Below are positions 16,903 to 25,527 of a DNA stretch of 64,000 nt, piece by piece. The DNA lies in assembly GCA_013213745.1 (NCBI GenBank), contig JABSQH010000070.1, positions 1 to 64,000 of the forward strand, in the 5' to 3' direction. This stretch comes from Ilumatobacteraceae bacterium. GTDB taxonomy: Bacteria; Actinomycetota; Acidimicrobiia; Acidimicrobiales; Ilumatobacteraceae. How positions within the stretch are numbered: the stretch's first letter is position 1; every line of letters starts with the position of its first letter. The translations under genes were made by a program, and so were the position numbers. The notes below the pieces were generated by a model, which did not search any database, was not told the origin of the DNA, and worked only from the letters and a program-made list of their open reading frames with translations.

Positions 16903-17951
16903 TTGCGATCATGCTCGCCGGCGCCACGGCGATGGTCGTGTCGCTGTTGGGCACCCGCTGGCTGATCGTGTTCTTCCGCACTCGTGGTCAGGGTCAACCG
17001 ATCCTCGGGAAAGAGGACCACGGCCCCGAACACCACATGGCCAAGCAGGGCACCCCAACGATGGGCGGTCTGGCCATCGTCGTCGCTGCCCTGGTGGGGT
17101 GGCTGGTGGCGCACCTCCGTCGCGGGCTGGCCTTCTCGGATCAGACGATGATCGTGTGGCTGGCCGTGCTGTTCATGGCCGGGATGGGGTTTCTCGACGA
17201 CTACATCAAGGTGCGCAAGCGGCACAACCGCGGCATTTTCTGGAAGCAGAAGAACTACATCACGATGCTCGCCAGCTTCGGCTTTGCATGGTGGCTCTCG
17301 TCGGCGACCGGTATCTCTGAGACGATCTCGATCACCCGCGCCGAGGTGGGCATCGAGATCCCGACCTTCCTATGGGTGGTGTGGGCCGGGGCGATCGTGT
17401 GGGCGACGACCAACGCAGTCAACGTCACCGACGGTCTCGACGGACTGGCCGCCGGCTCTGCGCTGATGGGGTTCGGCGCGTTCACCGCCATCGCCTACTG
17501 GACGTTTCGCAACCCCGACTTCTACCCAGACGTCGTCAACCCGCTCGATATGGGCGTGCTCGCAGCAGCCTTTGCCGGTGGGTGCCTCGGATTCTTGTGG
17601 TGGAACGCCGCTCCAGCGCGGATCTTCATGGGTGATGTGGGCGCACTGGCCATCGGCACCGCGCTCGGCTTCTGTGCGCTGACGCTCAACGTCGATCTGT
17701 TGCTCATCCTGATCTGCGCGATCAATGTGATGGAGGCCGGCTCGGTGGCCATTCAGATGGGCGTTTTCAAGGCGTCTGGTCGGACGCGCCGCTTGTTCCG
17801 CATGTCTCCGATCCACCACCACTTCGAGTTGATCGGTTGGCCCGAGACCACCGTGATCATCCGCTTCTGGCTGATCTCGGCGATCTGCGTGGCGCTCGCG
17901 TTAGGCATCTTCATCGCCGACTTCACCAACATCGCGGCAGGCAACGTATGA
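16899..17951 (+). CDS. mraY: Phospho-MurNAc-pentapeptide transferase MraY
   Basis: A 350-residue integral membrane enzyme with about ten helices that transfers phospho-MurNAc-pentapeptide to undecaprenyl phosphate, making lipid I. Conserved parts visible: the DDYIKVRKRHNRG loop with the Asp pair, NAVNVTDGLDGLAAG, the GDVGALAIG segment and the HHHFE motif near the C-terminus (SPIHHHFELIGWPE). Length is normal. GTG start overlapping murE, stop overlapping murD as ATGA. Confidence 0.97.
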   Translation: MIAIMLAGATAMVVSLLGTRWLIVFFRTRGQGQPILGKEDHGPEHHMAKQGTPTMGGLAIVVAALVGWLVAHLRRGLAFSDQTMIVWLAVLFMAGMGFLDDYIKVRKRHNRGIFWKQKNYITMLASFGFAWWLSSATGISETISITRAEVGIEIPTFLWVVWAGAIVWATTNAVNVTDGLDGLAAGSALMGFGAFTAIAYWTFRNPDFYPDVVNPLDMGVLAAAFAGGCLGFLWWNAAPARIFMGDVGALAIGTALGFCALTLNVDLLLILICAINVMEAGSVAIQMGVFKASGRTRRLFRMSPIHHHFELIGWPETTVIIRFWLISAICVALALGIFIADFTNIAAGNV

Positions 17952-19387
17952 GCCGCGTGTTGGTGTACGGAGTGGCGGTCGCCGGGGCCGCAGTCGCCCG
18001 GGCGTTGACCCAACGTGGCTACGACGTGGTCGCCGCAGACGATCGGGTGGACGAGGGCCGGCGTGCGCTGGCCGCCGATCTCGGTGTCGAGTTGTTCGAT
18101 ACACCCGACACCGACACGATCGCCGAACTGCTGGCTACGTGCGAGCTCGTGGTCCCAGCTCCAGGGATCCCCGAACACCACCGGCTGATCGCCGCGGCCC
18201 GACGCGCCGGCGTCGAACTCGTCTCCGAGATCGAACTGGCCTATCGCTGGGAAGCGCAGCGACCGGGCGGGCCACGGCCGATGCTGGCAATCACCGGGAC
18301 CGACGGAAAGACCACGACGACGCTCCTCACCGTGGAGATGCTGCGCGCCGCCGGTCTCCAGGCGATCGACGCAGGCAACACCGACACCCCGCTGGTGGAG
18401 GCTCTCGACCTCGATGTCGACGTGTTCGCCGTGGAGTGCACGAGCTTTCGATTGGCGTGGACAAGACAATTCCGGCCCGCCGCCGGCGTTTGGCTCAACC
18501 TCGCGCCCGACCATCTCGATTGGCACACCTCGTTGACGACGTATCGGGCGTCGAAGGCCCGGCTGTGGGCCGCGCAGACCAGCGACGACGTGGCGATCGG
18601 TTTCGCCGACGACGCGACGGTGATGGCCGAACTCGCCACGGCTCCGGGACGCCACCGCACGTTCTCGGTGACGAAGCGCGATGCCGACTACCACCTGGAC
18701 GTCCGCGATGATCCGGCAGGCGTCCTCACGGGCCCGAGTGGCCCATTGATTTCCAGTCGTGAAGTGGCCCGCAACCGTCCCCACGACCTGTCCAACACGT
18801 TGGCTGCTGCTGCCCTCGTGCTCGAGACCGGACTTGCCGACGTCGGTGCCGTGGCGGCAGCGGCGCGTCGCTTCGTCGGACCTGCGCACCGCCTCGAACA
18901 CCTCGGCACGTGGTCGGACATTGCGTGGTACAACGACTCGAAGGCGACGACGCCGCACGCCGCGGCGGCGGCGATCGGGTCGTTCGAGCGGATCGTTCTC
19001 ATCGCCGGTGGCTACGACAAAGGAGTCGACCTGGCAGCGATGGCGGGTGCCGCCGAGCGGGTCGACACGGTGATCGCGCTCGGCGATACCGCCGATGCGG
19101 TGCTCACCGCATTCGCCGCGGTGACCGACCGCCAGCGAGCGGCCGATCTTCCCGATGCGGTGGCCCGTGCTGGTCGCGCCGCCACGCCCGGATCGACGGT
19201 GTTGTTGTCGCCCGGGTGCGCGAGTTTCGACGCCTACTCCGGCTTCGAGGCGCGCGGCGACCACTTCCGCGAGCTCGTGCTGGAACGTCACGCCCATCGA
19301 ACCGTGGACGGCGAACGCAGCACACAGGACACCCGACAATCCGCCTTGCCGCCCGATGCACAATCTCAGAACGGAGCCCTGCGATGA
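17948..19387 (+). CDS. murD: UDP-MurNAc-L-alanine:D-glutamate ligase MurD
   Basis: A 479-residue Mur ligase adding D-glutamate. The N-terminal Rossmann-like domain starts MSRVLVYGVAVAGAAVAR, and the ATP loop is AITGTDGKTTTT. The later segments LNLAPDHLDWH and WYNDSKATTPHAA are characteristic of MurD. The ATG at 17948 forms an ATGA overlap with mraY; an open frame extends further upstream but lies inside mraY. The C-terminal ~20 residues after the last conserved helix are polar and variable. The stop overlaps ftsW as ATGA. Confidence 0.95.
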   Translation: MSRVLVYGVAVAGAAVARALTQRGYDVVAADDRVDEGRRALAADLGVELFDTPDTDTIAELLATCELVVPAPGIPEHHRLIAAARRAGVELVSEIELAYRWEAQRPGGPRPMLAITGTDGKTTTTLLTVEMLRAAGLQAIDAGNTDTPLVEALDLDVDVFAVECTSFRLAWTRQFRPAAGVWLNLAPDHLDWHTSLTTYRASKARLWAAQTSDDVAIGFADDATVMAELATAPGRHRTFSVTKRDADYHLDVRDDPAGVLTGPSGPLISSREVARNRPHDLSNTLAAAALVLETGLADVGAVAAAARRFVGPAHRLEHLGTWSDIAWYNDSKATTPHAAAAAIGSFERIVLIAGGYDKGVDLAAMAGAAERVDTVIALGDTADAVLTAFAAVTDRQRAADLPDAVARAGRAATPGSTVLLSPGCASFDAYSGFEARGDHFRELVLERHAHRTVDGERSTQDTRQSALPPDAQSQNGALR

Positions 19388-20652
19388 CGATGACCGCCGA
19401 TCCCGGCCCGCAGTCGATGCGCGAGCGCCGCCAAGCGACCCTCGAGCGGCTGCATGGCGGCCCCCGTCCCGGGCCCGCACGCACCCTGCGCCTGCCCACG
19501 ATCAGCAAGCGCAGCGGTAGCGATGTCGAAGCGGATGCCGTCGATGCTCGTCCGTTGGGCCCGCCGCCGGCGATCTGGTACGGCATCATCGCCGTTGTGT
19601 CGGTGTTCGTGACGCTCGGGCTGGTGATGGTGCTGTCGGCGTCGGCGGCGACCGAAGCCAATCTCGGGAACTCGCCCTACCGAGTGTTCAGCCGGCAGGC
19701 GATGTGGGCCGGATTGGGCGTGGTCGGCCTGCTCATCGCCGCGCGCGTTCCGTACCACTGGTGGCGCCGCCTGGCGATTCCGCTGGCCGTCGTCGCTGCG
19801 GCGGCGATGGTCGTACCGTTTGCGCCGGCCCTCGGTGCAACGGTCAACGGCGCGCGGTCATGGGTGCGCATCGGTCCGCTCAGCGTGCAGCCGTCTGAGT
19901 TCTTGAAGCTGGCTGTCGTCGTGCTGGCAGCGGCGGTCCTGGCGAACCGTCGTGACCGCCTCGGCGACCGGCGCACGCTGTTCGCACTGGCGTCGATCGC
20001 GGCGGTTGCGGCCGGGCTGAGTCTGGCCCAAGGCGACCTTGGGTCGGCCGTGGTGCTCGGGGCGATCGTGTTGTCGGTGGCCTGGGTCGCTGGCGTGCCG
20101 CTGATTCCGCTTGCTGGCATGAGCGCCGGAGCGATCTCGGTCGCGTTGTTATTCGTCGCCTCGAGTCCCCGTCGCCTCGACCGCTTCACGGCGTTCTTGA
20201 ACGTCGCCGAGGAGCGAGACCACCTCGCGTACCAGACATACCAGGGGTTCTTGAGTATGGCGGCCGGTGGCCTCGGCGGGTCCGGGATCGGCGGCAGTCG
20301 AGGCAAGCTCGGTTATCTGCCGTACGCCCACAGCGACTTCATCTTCGCCGTGATCGCTGACGAGCTCGGCATGATTGGCACCGCCGCAGTCATCGGCGGC
20401 TTCATCATGCTGATCTGGTTCGGCGTCCAAGCAGCGCTCGCAGCGAGCGATCCGTTCGGGATGTTCTTGGCCGGGGGGATTGCGGCGTGGTTCGGGGTGC
20501 AGACGATCATCAACCTCGGTGGCGTCACCGGCGTGCTGCCCGTGACGGGTCTGACGCTGCCGTTCTTCTCGGCAGGCGGCACCTCCTTGTTCGTCAGCAT
20601 GGTGGCGGTCGGGTTGCTGCTCAGCGTGACCCGGCGCATCGCTCGAACATGA
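19384..20652 (+). CDS. ftsW: Septal peptidoglycan polymerase FtsW (SEDS family)
   Basis: A 422-residue SEDS glycosyltransferase, predicted ten membrane helices, which polymerises lipid II at the septum with FtsI. The cytoplasmic N-terminal ~60 residues are basic and variable. Family motifs: GARSWVRIGPLSVQPSEFLK, a long loop with DHLAYQTYQGFLSMAAGG, then ADELGMIG and LPFFSAGGTSL. ATG 19384 overlaps the murD stop. It is followed after 10 nt by murG, the only true gap between adjacent genes from mraZ to ftsQ. Confidence 0.96.
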   Translation: MTMTADPGPQSMRERRQATLERLHGGPRPGPARTLRLPTISKRSGSDVEADAVDARPLGPPPAIWYGIIAVVSVFVTLGLVMVLSASAATEANLGNSPYRVFSRQAMWAGLGVVGLLIAARVPYHWWRRLAIPLAVVAAAAMVVPFAPALGATVNGARSWVRIGPLSVQPSEFLKLAVVVLAAAVLANRRDRLGDRRTLFALASIAAVAAGLSLAQGDLGSAVVLGAIVLSVAWVAGVPLIPLAGMSAGAISVALLFVASSPRRLDRFTAFLNVAEERDHLAYQTYQGFLSMAAGGLGGSGIGGSRGKLGYLPYAHSDFIFAVIADELGMIGTAAVIGGFIMLIWFGVQAALAASDPFGMFLAGGIAAWFGVQTIINLGGVTGVLPVTGLTLPFFSAGGTSLFVSMVAVGLLLSVTRRIART

Positions 20653-20662
20653 CGAGCGAGCG

Positions 20663-21796
20663 ATGACGAGCTCGACGTTCGCCGTCGTTGCCGGGGGTGG
20701 AACCGCCGGCCACGTGTTGCCCGCTCTCGCCGTCGCCGAAGCGCTCGTCGCCCACGGCCGGGCCCCCGGGGAGATCCACTACGTCGGAGCACGCCGCGGC
20801 GTCGAGACGGAGATGTTGCCAGACACGCCGTTTGCGCACACCTTCTTCGACGTCGACGGGCTCCAGCGATCGCTACGCGGCGACGGGTTGCGCCGCAACC
20901 TGGCCTTCGGGCCGAAGATGGCGCGCAGCGTGCGCGACGCCACGGCGCTCCTCCGGACACTTCGGCCGAGTGTGGTCGTCTCAGTCGGTGGGTATGCGAG
21001 TCTGCCGCCGGTGTTTGCTGCTCGGCGCTTGCAGATCCCCGTCGTCGTGGTGTCCTACGACCGGACCCCTGGCCGCGCCAGCCGGCTCGCCGCCCGGTGG
21101 GCGGCCGCCTCGGCGGTTGCCTTCGACGGCTCGCCGCTGCCCAGGGCCACCGTCACCGGAGCACCGGTGCGGCAGCGGATTCTCGACGTCGATCGCGCCG
21201 CCGATCGGCATTCGGCGCGACGTGCCCTGGGTATCCCCGATGACCGCTTCGTCATCGGGGTGATGGGCGGATCGTTGGGATCTGGTGTGCTCAACGCGGC
21301 AATCCGTGACTTCGTCGACCGTCGTGCCGACGACGATCGCCTGGCGGTCCGCCATGTGGCCGGTCCCCGCTTTGCCGAACAGGTCAGTGCCGGCGGCGAG
21401 GCCACCGATACCCGCAACGTCATCCACCAGGTCGTCGGGTTCGAGAACGACATGGCCGCGATGTATGCAGCGGTCGATCTGCTGGTCGGTCGGGGTGGCG
21501 CCTCGACAGTGCATGAAGTCGCGGCGACCGGCACGCCCGCCGTCCTGGTGCCGTGGGCGGACGCCGCCGACGACCACCAAACCGACAACGTCGCCTGGCT
21601 CGCCGAGGTCGGAGGCGCAGTCCTGGTCGCCGAGGCCGACGTGGCCACTGTCGAGAGCGAGATCGACCGTTTGCGCAACGACGACAGGGCCCGCGAGGCC
21701 GTCGGGAGCGCGGCTGCCGCTCGCGGCGAGGTGCATCGGTCGGGCGCCTTGCCCACATTGATCGAGCGCATGGCCATAGCATCGAGCAGCGAGTGA
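20663..21796 (+). CDS. murG: Lipid II synthase MurG (UDP-GlcNAc transferase)
   Basis: A 377-residue GT28 glycosyltransferase at the inner membrane face that adds GlcNAc to lipid I. The N-terminal acceptor domain contains GGGTAGHVLPALAVAEAL. The C-terminal donor domain contains GGSLGSGVLN and the UDP-binding stretch VGRGGASTVHEVAATGTP. ATG 20663 starts at the expected motif distance. The stop overlaps the murC GTG as GTGA. Confidence 0.96.
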   Translation: MTSSTFAVVAGGGTAGHVLPALAVAEALVAHGRAPGEIHYVGARRGVETEMLPDTPFAHTFFDVDGLQRSLRGDGLRRNLAFGPKMARSVRDATALLRTLRPSVVVSVGGYASLPPVFAARRLQIPVVVVSYDRTPGRASRLAARWAAASAVAFDGSPLPRATVTGAPVRQRILDVDRAADRHSARRALGIPDDRFVIGVMGGSLGSGVLNAAIRDFVDRRADDDRLAVRHVAGPRFAEQVSAGGEATDTRNVIHQVVGFENDMAAMYAAVDLLVGRGGASTVHEVAATGTPAVLVPWADAADDHQTDNVAWLAEVGGAVLVAEADVATVESEIDRLRNDDRAREAVGSAAAARGEVHRSGALPTLIERMAIASSSE

Positions 21797-23217
21797 CATC
21801 CCTTCTCGAAGATCCCGTCGCGACGCCACCGCCCGACCCGCCCCTCGACCTGTCGATTCCTCATCGGCTGCACGTCGTCGGAGTCGGCGGTCCAGGCATG
21901 AGTGCATTAGCGATCGCTCTTGCGGAGATGGGCCACCACGTGTCGGGTTCGGACCTTCGCGACCATCCGGTACTCGAACGCTTGCGCGCGTCCGGTGTCG
22001 ACACGCACGTTGGCCACGATCGCACGCTCGTACATGGCGTCGATGCCGTCACCGGTTCGAGCGCCATCCCATCGACCAACATCGAGCTCGACGAAGCGCG
22101 GCGCACCGGCGTCGCTGTGCTCTCGCGTGCGGGCATGCTCGCATCGATCTGTGCCAGGGCTCGGTCGTTGGCCGTGGCCGGTACGCACGGCAAGACGACC
22201 ACGACGTCGATGCTCATGCTGATCTTGGCAGCTGCCGGTCTCCGGCCGAGTTTCATCGTCGGCGGCGACGTTGCCGACCTGGGCACCGGCGCGCAGTGGA
22301 CGGGCCGCGACTGGCTGGTCGTCGAGGCCGATGAGAGTGATGGCACCCACCTGGAGCTCCCACTGTTCGGCACGATCTTGACCAACGTCGAGATCGATCA
22401 CCTCGATCACTTCGGAACCTTCGATGAGGTGATTGCCAGCTTCGATCGGTATCTCGGACAGATCGCCGGCCCCAAGGTCGTGTGCGCTGATGACGAGATC
22501 GCCGCCGAACTCGGTCGCCGCCACGGTGCGACGTTGTATGGACTGGCTCCCGAGGCTGATGTCCGTGCGGTTGATGTGCACGCCACCGGCGGCGCGTTCT
22601 CGTTCGCCATCGAGCGGAGCGGCACCCGCATCGGCACCGTCGAGTTGCCGCTGCGGGGCCTGCACAACGTGGTCAACGCCACCGGGGCGTTGGCGATGGC
22701 GCTGGAGGTCGGGGTCGACGTCGATGATGCGGCCGGTGCGCTCGCACGCTTTGGCGGCGTCGCTCGACGCTTCGACATCCGCGGCGTCGATCGAGGAGCC
22801 ACCTTCGTCGATGACTACGCCCATCTGCCGAGCGAAATCGCGGCGGTTCTCGACGCAGCGCGCCACTCTGGCGACGACTGGTCGCGAGTGATCGCCGTCT
22901 TCCAGCCCAACCGTTTCAATCGGATCTCTGAGATGTGGGCGGAGTACCGCGACGCGTTCGCCACCGCCGACCTCGTCGTGCTCACCGACATCTATCCGTC
23001 GGGGACGGCACCGATCCCGGGAGTCACCGGGAAGTTGATCGTCAACGCAATCGCCGAGGCGCACCCCGGTCAACGTCTCGTGTGGCTGCCTCGCCGCAAC
23101 GATCTCGTGTCGTTCGTCGCCGGAGAGGCACGTGCCGGCGACGTGGTCATCTCGATGGGTTGCGGCGATATCGCCTCGTTTCCCGAGGAGGTGATCGATG
23201 CCCGTCGTGCCCGCTGA
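21793..23217 (+). CDS. murC: UDP-MurNAc:L-alanine ligase MurC
   Basis: A 474-residue Mur ligase adding L-alanine to UDP-MurNAc. The N-terminal nucleotide-sugar motif is VVGVGGPGMSALA, the ATP loop is AVAGTHGKTTTTSMLM, and DDYAHLPSEIAAVLDAAR is the typical MurC segment of the C-terminal domain. GTG 21793 forms a GTGA overlap with murG; the longer upstream frame lies within murG. It overlaps murB by 20 nt. Confidence 0.95.
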   Translation: MTSLLEDPVATPPPDPPLDLSIPHRLHVVGVGGPGMSALAIALAEMGHHVSGSDLRDHPVLERLRASGVDTHVGHDRTLVHGVDAVTGSSAIPSTNIELDEARRTGVAVLSRAGMLASICARARSLAVAGTHGKTTTTSMLMLILAAAGLRPSFIVGGDVADLGTGAQWTGRDWLVVEADESDGTHLELPLFGTILTNVEIDHLDHFGTFDEVIASFDRYLGQIAGPKVVCADDEIAAELGRRHGATLYGLAPEADVRAVDVHATGGAFSFAIERSGTRIGTVELPLRGLHNVVNATGALAMALEVGVDVDDAAGALARFGGVARRFDIRGVDRGATFVDDYAHLPSEIAAVLDAARHSGDDWSRVIAVFQPNRFNRISEMWAEYRDAFATADLVVLTDIYPSGTAPIPGVTGKLIVNAIAEAHPGQRLVWLPRRNDLVSFVAGEARAGDVVISMGCGDIASFPEEVIDARRAR

Positions 23218-24205
23218 TCCCGTCGCAACGGCGCTCCACGCTCTCGGCGAGCGGGGCCGGCGCGACGTTCCGTTGGCGCCGTGCACCACGTATCGAGTCG
23301 GAGGCGCTGCTGCCGTCTATGTCGAGGCATCGAGCCTCGACGACCTCCGTCGTGTCGCCCGTGCCCACGCCGATTCGGGGCTCCCGCTGCTCGTGATCGG
23401 CAGGGGCTCCAACCTGCTGATCGCCGACGAGGGATTCCCGGGGATCGCCGTGGCCATCGGCGCTGCGCACAACGCGATTGACATCGACGAGGCATCCGAT
23501 CGGGTGACCGCAGGCGCTGGAACGTTGCTGCCGGTCCTCGCTCGGCGCACCGCCGCGTCCGGTCGGCGTGGCCTCGAGTGGGCGGTCGGTGTGCCCGGGT
23601 CGGTCGGTGGTGCGGTGCGCATGAACGCGGGTGGACATGGCTCCGACGTCGCCCACAGCCTGCTCACCGCCACGGTCGCCGATCTCGATCGCACCGCCGA
23701 CGACATCGTGGTCGAACGTCCAGCGGCCGAACTCGGGCTGCGCTTCCGTGGCAGCGGACTGTCGGCGTCGTCGGTTGTACTCGACGCGACGTTCCAACTG
23801 CGCTCCGGTGACCGGGATGCGGCCGAGTCCGAGATCGCCGAGATCGTGGCATGGCGGCGGGCCAATCAGCCCGGCGGTCAGAACGCAGGGTCGGTGTTCG
23901 TCAACCCGATCCCCGGTGAGGTGAGCGCAGGGGAGCTGATCGACCAGGCCGGCTTGCGTGGGTTGCGCCACGGCAGCGCGAGCGTGTCCGAGAAACATGC
24001 CAACTTCATTCAGGCCGATCCCGACGGCATCGCCGCGGACGTGCGCGAGCTGATGCGCATCGTGCGGAACCGCGTCGAGGAGCAGTCGGGGTTCCGCCTC
24101 CGTAGCGAGATCCGCTTGATCGGCTTCGACGAGACGCACGACCACGTGGGCGACGACGACCAACATCGCGACAACCACCACGAGCACCATGTGGAAGTGC
24201 ACTGA
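23198..24205 (+). CDS. murB: UDP-N-acetylenolpyruvoylglucosamine reductase MurB with histidine-rich tail
   Basis: A 335-residue FAD enzyme that reduces enolpyruvyl-UDP-GlcNAc to UDP-MurNAc. The FAD-binding part includes TTYRVGGAAAVYVEA and VIGRGSNLLIADEGFPG, then GLEWAVGVPGSVGGAVRMNAG. The C-terminal domain has QNAGSVFVNP (the GSxFKNP motif with Val for Lys) and GSASVSEKHANFI. After the normal family end (RSEIRLIGF) there is an unusual tail of about 25 residues with eight histidines among Asp and Glu. It could bind metal ions or be a neutral by-product of the murB-ftsQ junction. ATG 23198 overlaps murC by 20 nt. Confidence 0.93.
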   Translation: MPVVPADPVATALHALGERGRRDVPLAPCTTYRVGGAAAVYVEASSLDDLRRVARAHADSGLPLLVIGRGSNLLIADEGFPGIAVAIGAAHNAIDIDEASDRVTAGAGTLLPVLARRTAASGRRGLEWAVGVPGSVGGAVRMNAGGHGSDVAHSLLTATVADLDRTADDIVVERPAAELGLRFRGSGLSASSVVLDATFQLRSGDRDAAESEIAEIVAWRRANQPGGQNAGSVFVNPIPGEVSAGELIDQAGLRGLRHGSASVSEKHANFIQADPDGIAADVRELMRIVRNRVEEQSGFRLRSEIRLIGFDETHDHVGDDDQHRDNHHEHHVEVH

Positions 24206-25347
24206 TGCGTTGGTTTGGACGCAAGCGTGGCGATGAGCCCGTCGACGATGCGGTCGAGGAGCCGACCGTTCGGGTGATCGGTCCCGCCGACTCGTCGGCG
24301 ATCGGTACCGAAGACGGCGCCGTGCTCGACGAATTGTCTGAAGCGTTCGAGGAGTCTGGCCGGGCGACGATCACGATCGCTGCCGACGATGACGAACCCG
24401 ACATTGCCTATCTCGACGACGAACTCGCCCGCGACGATTCGTCGGGGACCGTGTTCATCGACGATGACGCATCTGGCGACGCCGTCTCGGTCGAGGCGGC
24501 GACGTCGGCGTCGATCGAGCCGCGGATTGCGCAGCGCCGTATCGGCGTTCGTCGAGCGCAAGGCCGGCGCCGCCTGTGGTGGGTGCTCGCTGCCGTCGGC
24601 GTCGTGCTCGTGCTGGTGGCAGCTCTCGCAGTGGTCGGGTCGTCGCTGTTCAGCGTCGATCGAGTCGACGTGACCGGTGCGATCTACACCGATCCCGACG
24701 CCTTAACGGCCGTGATCGACGACATCGAAGGAACGCCGATCCTGTTGGTCGACACGGTCGATGCCGAAGAGCAACTCGAGTCGATCCCGTGGGTCGAATC
24801 GGCCCGGGTGACCACCTCGTTCCCCGATCGGGTGAACGTTGAAATTCGCGAACGGACCCCTGTCGTGTCGATGCAAGGCGACGACGGTCTCTTCCGGGTA
24901 CTCGACCGCGAGGGCCGCGTCCTCGATGTCATCGAAGGACAGCCTGTCACGGTGGCCTGGATCTCTGGTCCCGGCACGCTCGACCTTCCCGCTGGTTCAT
25001 TCGCTTCGCTGGGGTACGCGTCGGCCGCATCGCTGGTGACGAAGATGACCCCCGACATTCGGGCGCGAGTGCATTCGATGCTCGTCACGCCCGACGGTGC
25101 TGACCTGCGGTTGCTCCTCGTGCCGCAGAGCACCCTCGACGCCGAAGCGGAAGACGGTCGGCCGCCGGTGGCAGCGGCATTGGATCCCACGACGGTGACG
25201 GATCTGGTCGAGGTCCGCTTCGGATCGCCGATCGGCGACAACGCGCAGATCGAGAAACTCGTGCGCCTGCAACGCCAGCTCGACGACATCGGGACGGTCG
25301 ATGTGTCGGTCATCGACGTGTCGACCGCCGAGGTCACGGTGTCGTGA
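24205..25347 (+). CDS. ftsQ: Cell-division protein FtsQ
   Basis: A 380-residue bitopic division protein. A long, acidic cytoplasmic region (residues 1-110, many Asp/Glu) is followed by an Arg-rich segment, one membrane helix (about 130-150: VLAAVGVVLVLVAALAVVG), a POTRA domain (FSVDRVDVTGAIYTDPDALT ... PWVESARVTTSFPDRVNVEI) and an FtsQ-type domain. FtsQ recruits FtsL and FtsB to the septum. The acidic cytoplasmic extension is longer than in most model FtsQ proteins. ATG 24205 shares one base with the murB stop (TGATG). Last gene of the coupled operon; ftsZ follows after 180 nt. Confidence 0.9.
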   Translation: MRWFGRKRGDEPVDDAVEEPTVRVIGPADSSAIGTEDGAVLDELSEAFEESGRATITIAADDDEPDIAYLDDELARDDSSGTVFIDDDASGDAVSVEAATSASIEPRIAQRRIGVRRAQGRRRLWWVLAAVGVVLVLVAALAVVGSSLFSVDRVDVTGAIYTDPDALTAVIDDIEGTPILLVDTVDAEEQLESIPWVESARVTTSFPDRVNVEIRERTPVVSMQGDDGLFRVLDREGRVLDVIEGQPVTVAWISGPGTLDLPAGSFASLGYASAASLVTKMTPDIRARVHSMLVTPDGADLRLLLVPQSTLDAEAEDGRPPVAAALDPTTVTDLVEVRFGSPIGDNAQIEKLVRLQRQLDDIGTVDVSVIDVSTAEVTVS

Positions 25348-25398
25348 CCTCGGGCGGTTGTGTGCCCGGGGGTGTGCGTCGACCGCGCGGGGAGCGGA

Positions 25399-25404
25399 TA
25401 GCGT
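25399..25404 (+). promoter_or_regulatory. Candidate ftsZ promoter hexamer TAGCGT in the ftsQ-ftsZ gap
   Basis: The 180-nt space before ftsZ contains TAGCGT about 124 nt before the ATG, with TCGACC (25379-25384) as a weak -35 at a short 14-bp spacing. A 5-bp hairpin GGTCC/GGACC (25413-25426) follows. Separate ftsZ promoters are usual in actinobacteria, but this particular site is a guess. Confidence 0.3.
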
Positions 25405-25527
25405 CCCCGATCGGTCCGGGCGGACCTGGCAGGATGTGGACAGCCCGGTTCCGGACACAGGCCCACACGGCGAAATGAAGTGACCAATGACGCACAGTAA
25501 TCAGCGCACGCAGCGGAGCAACCAGCG

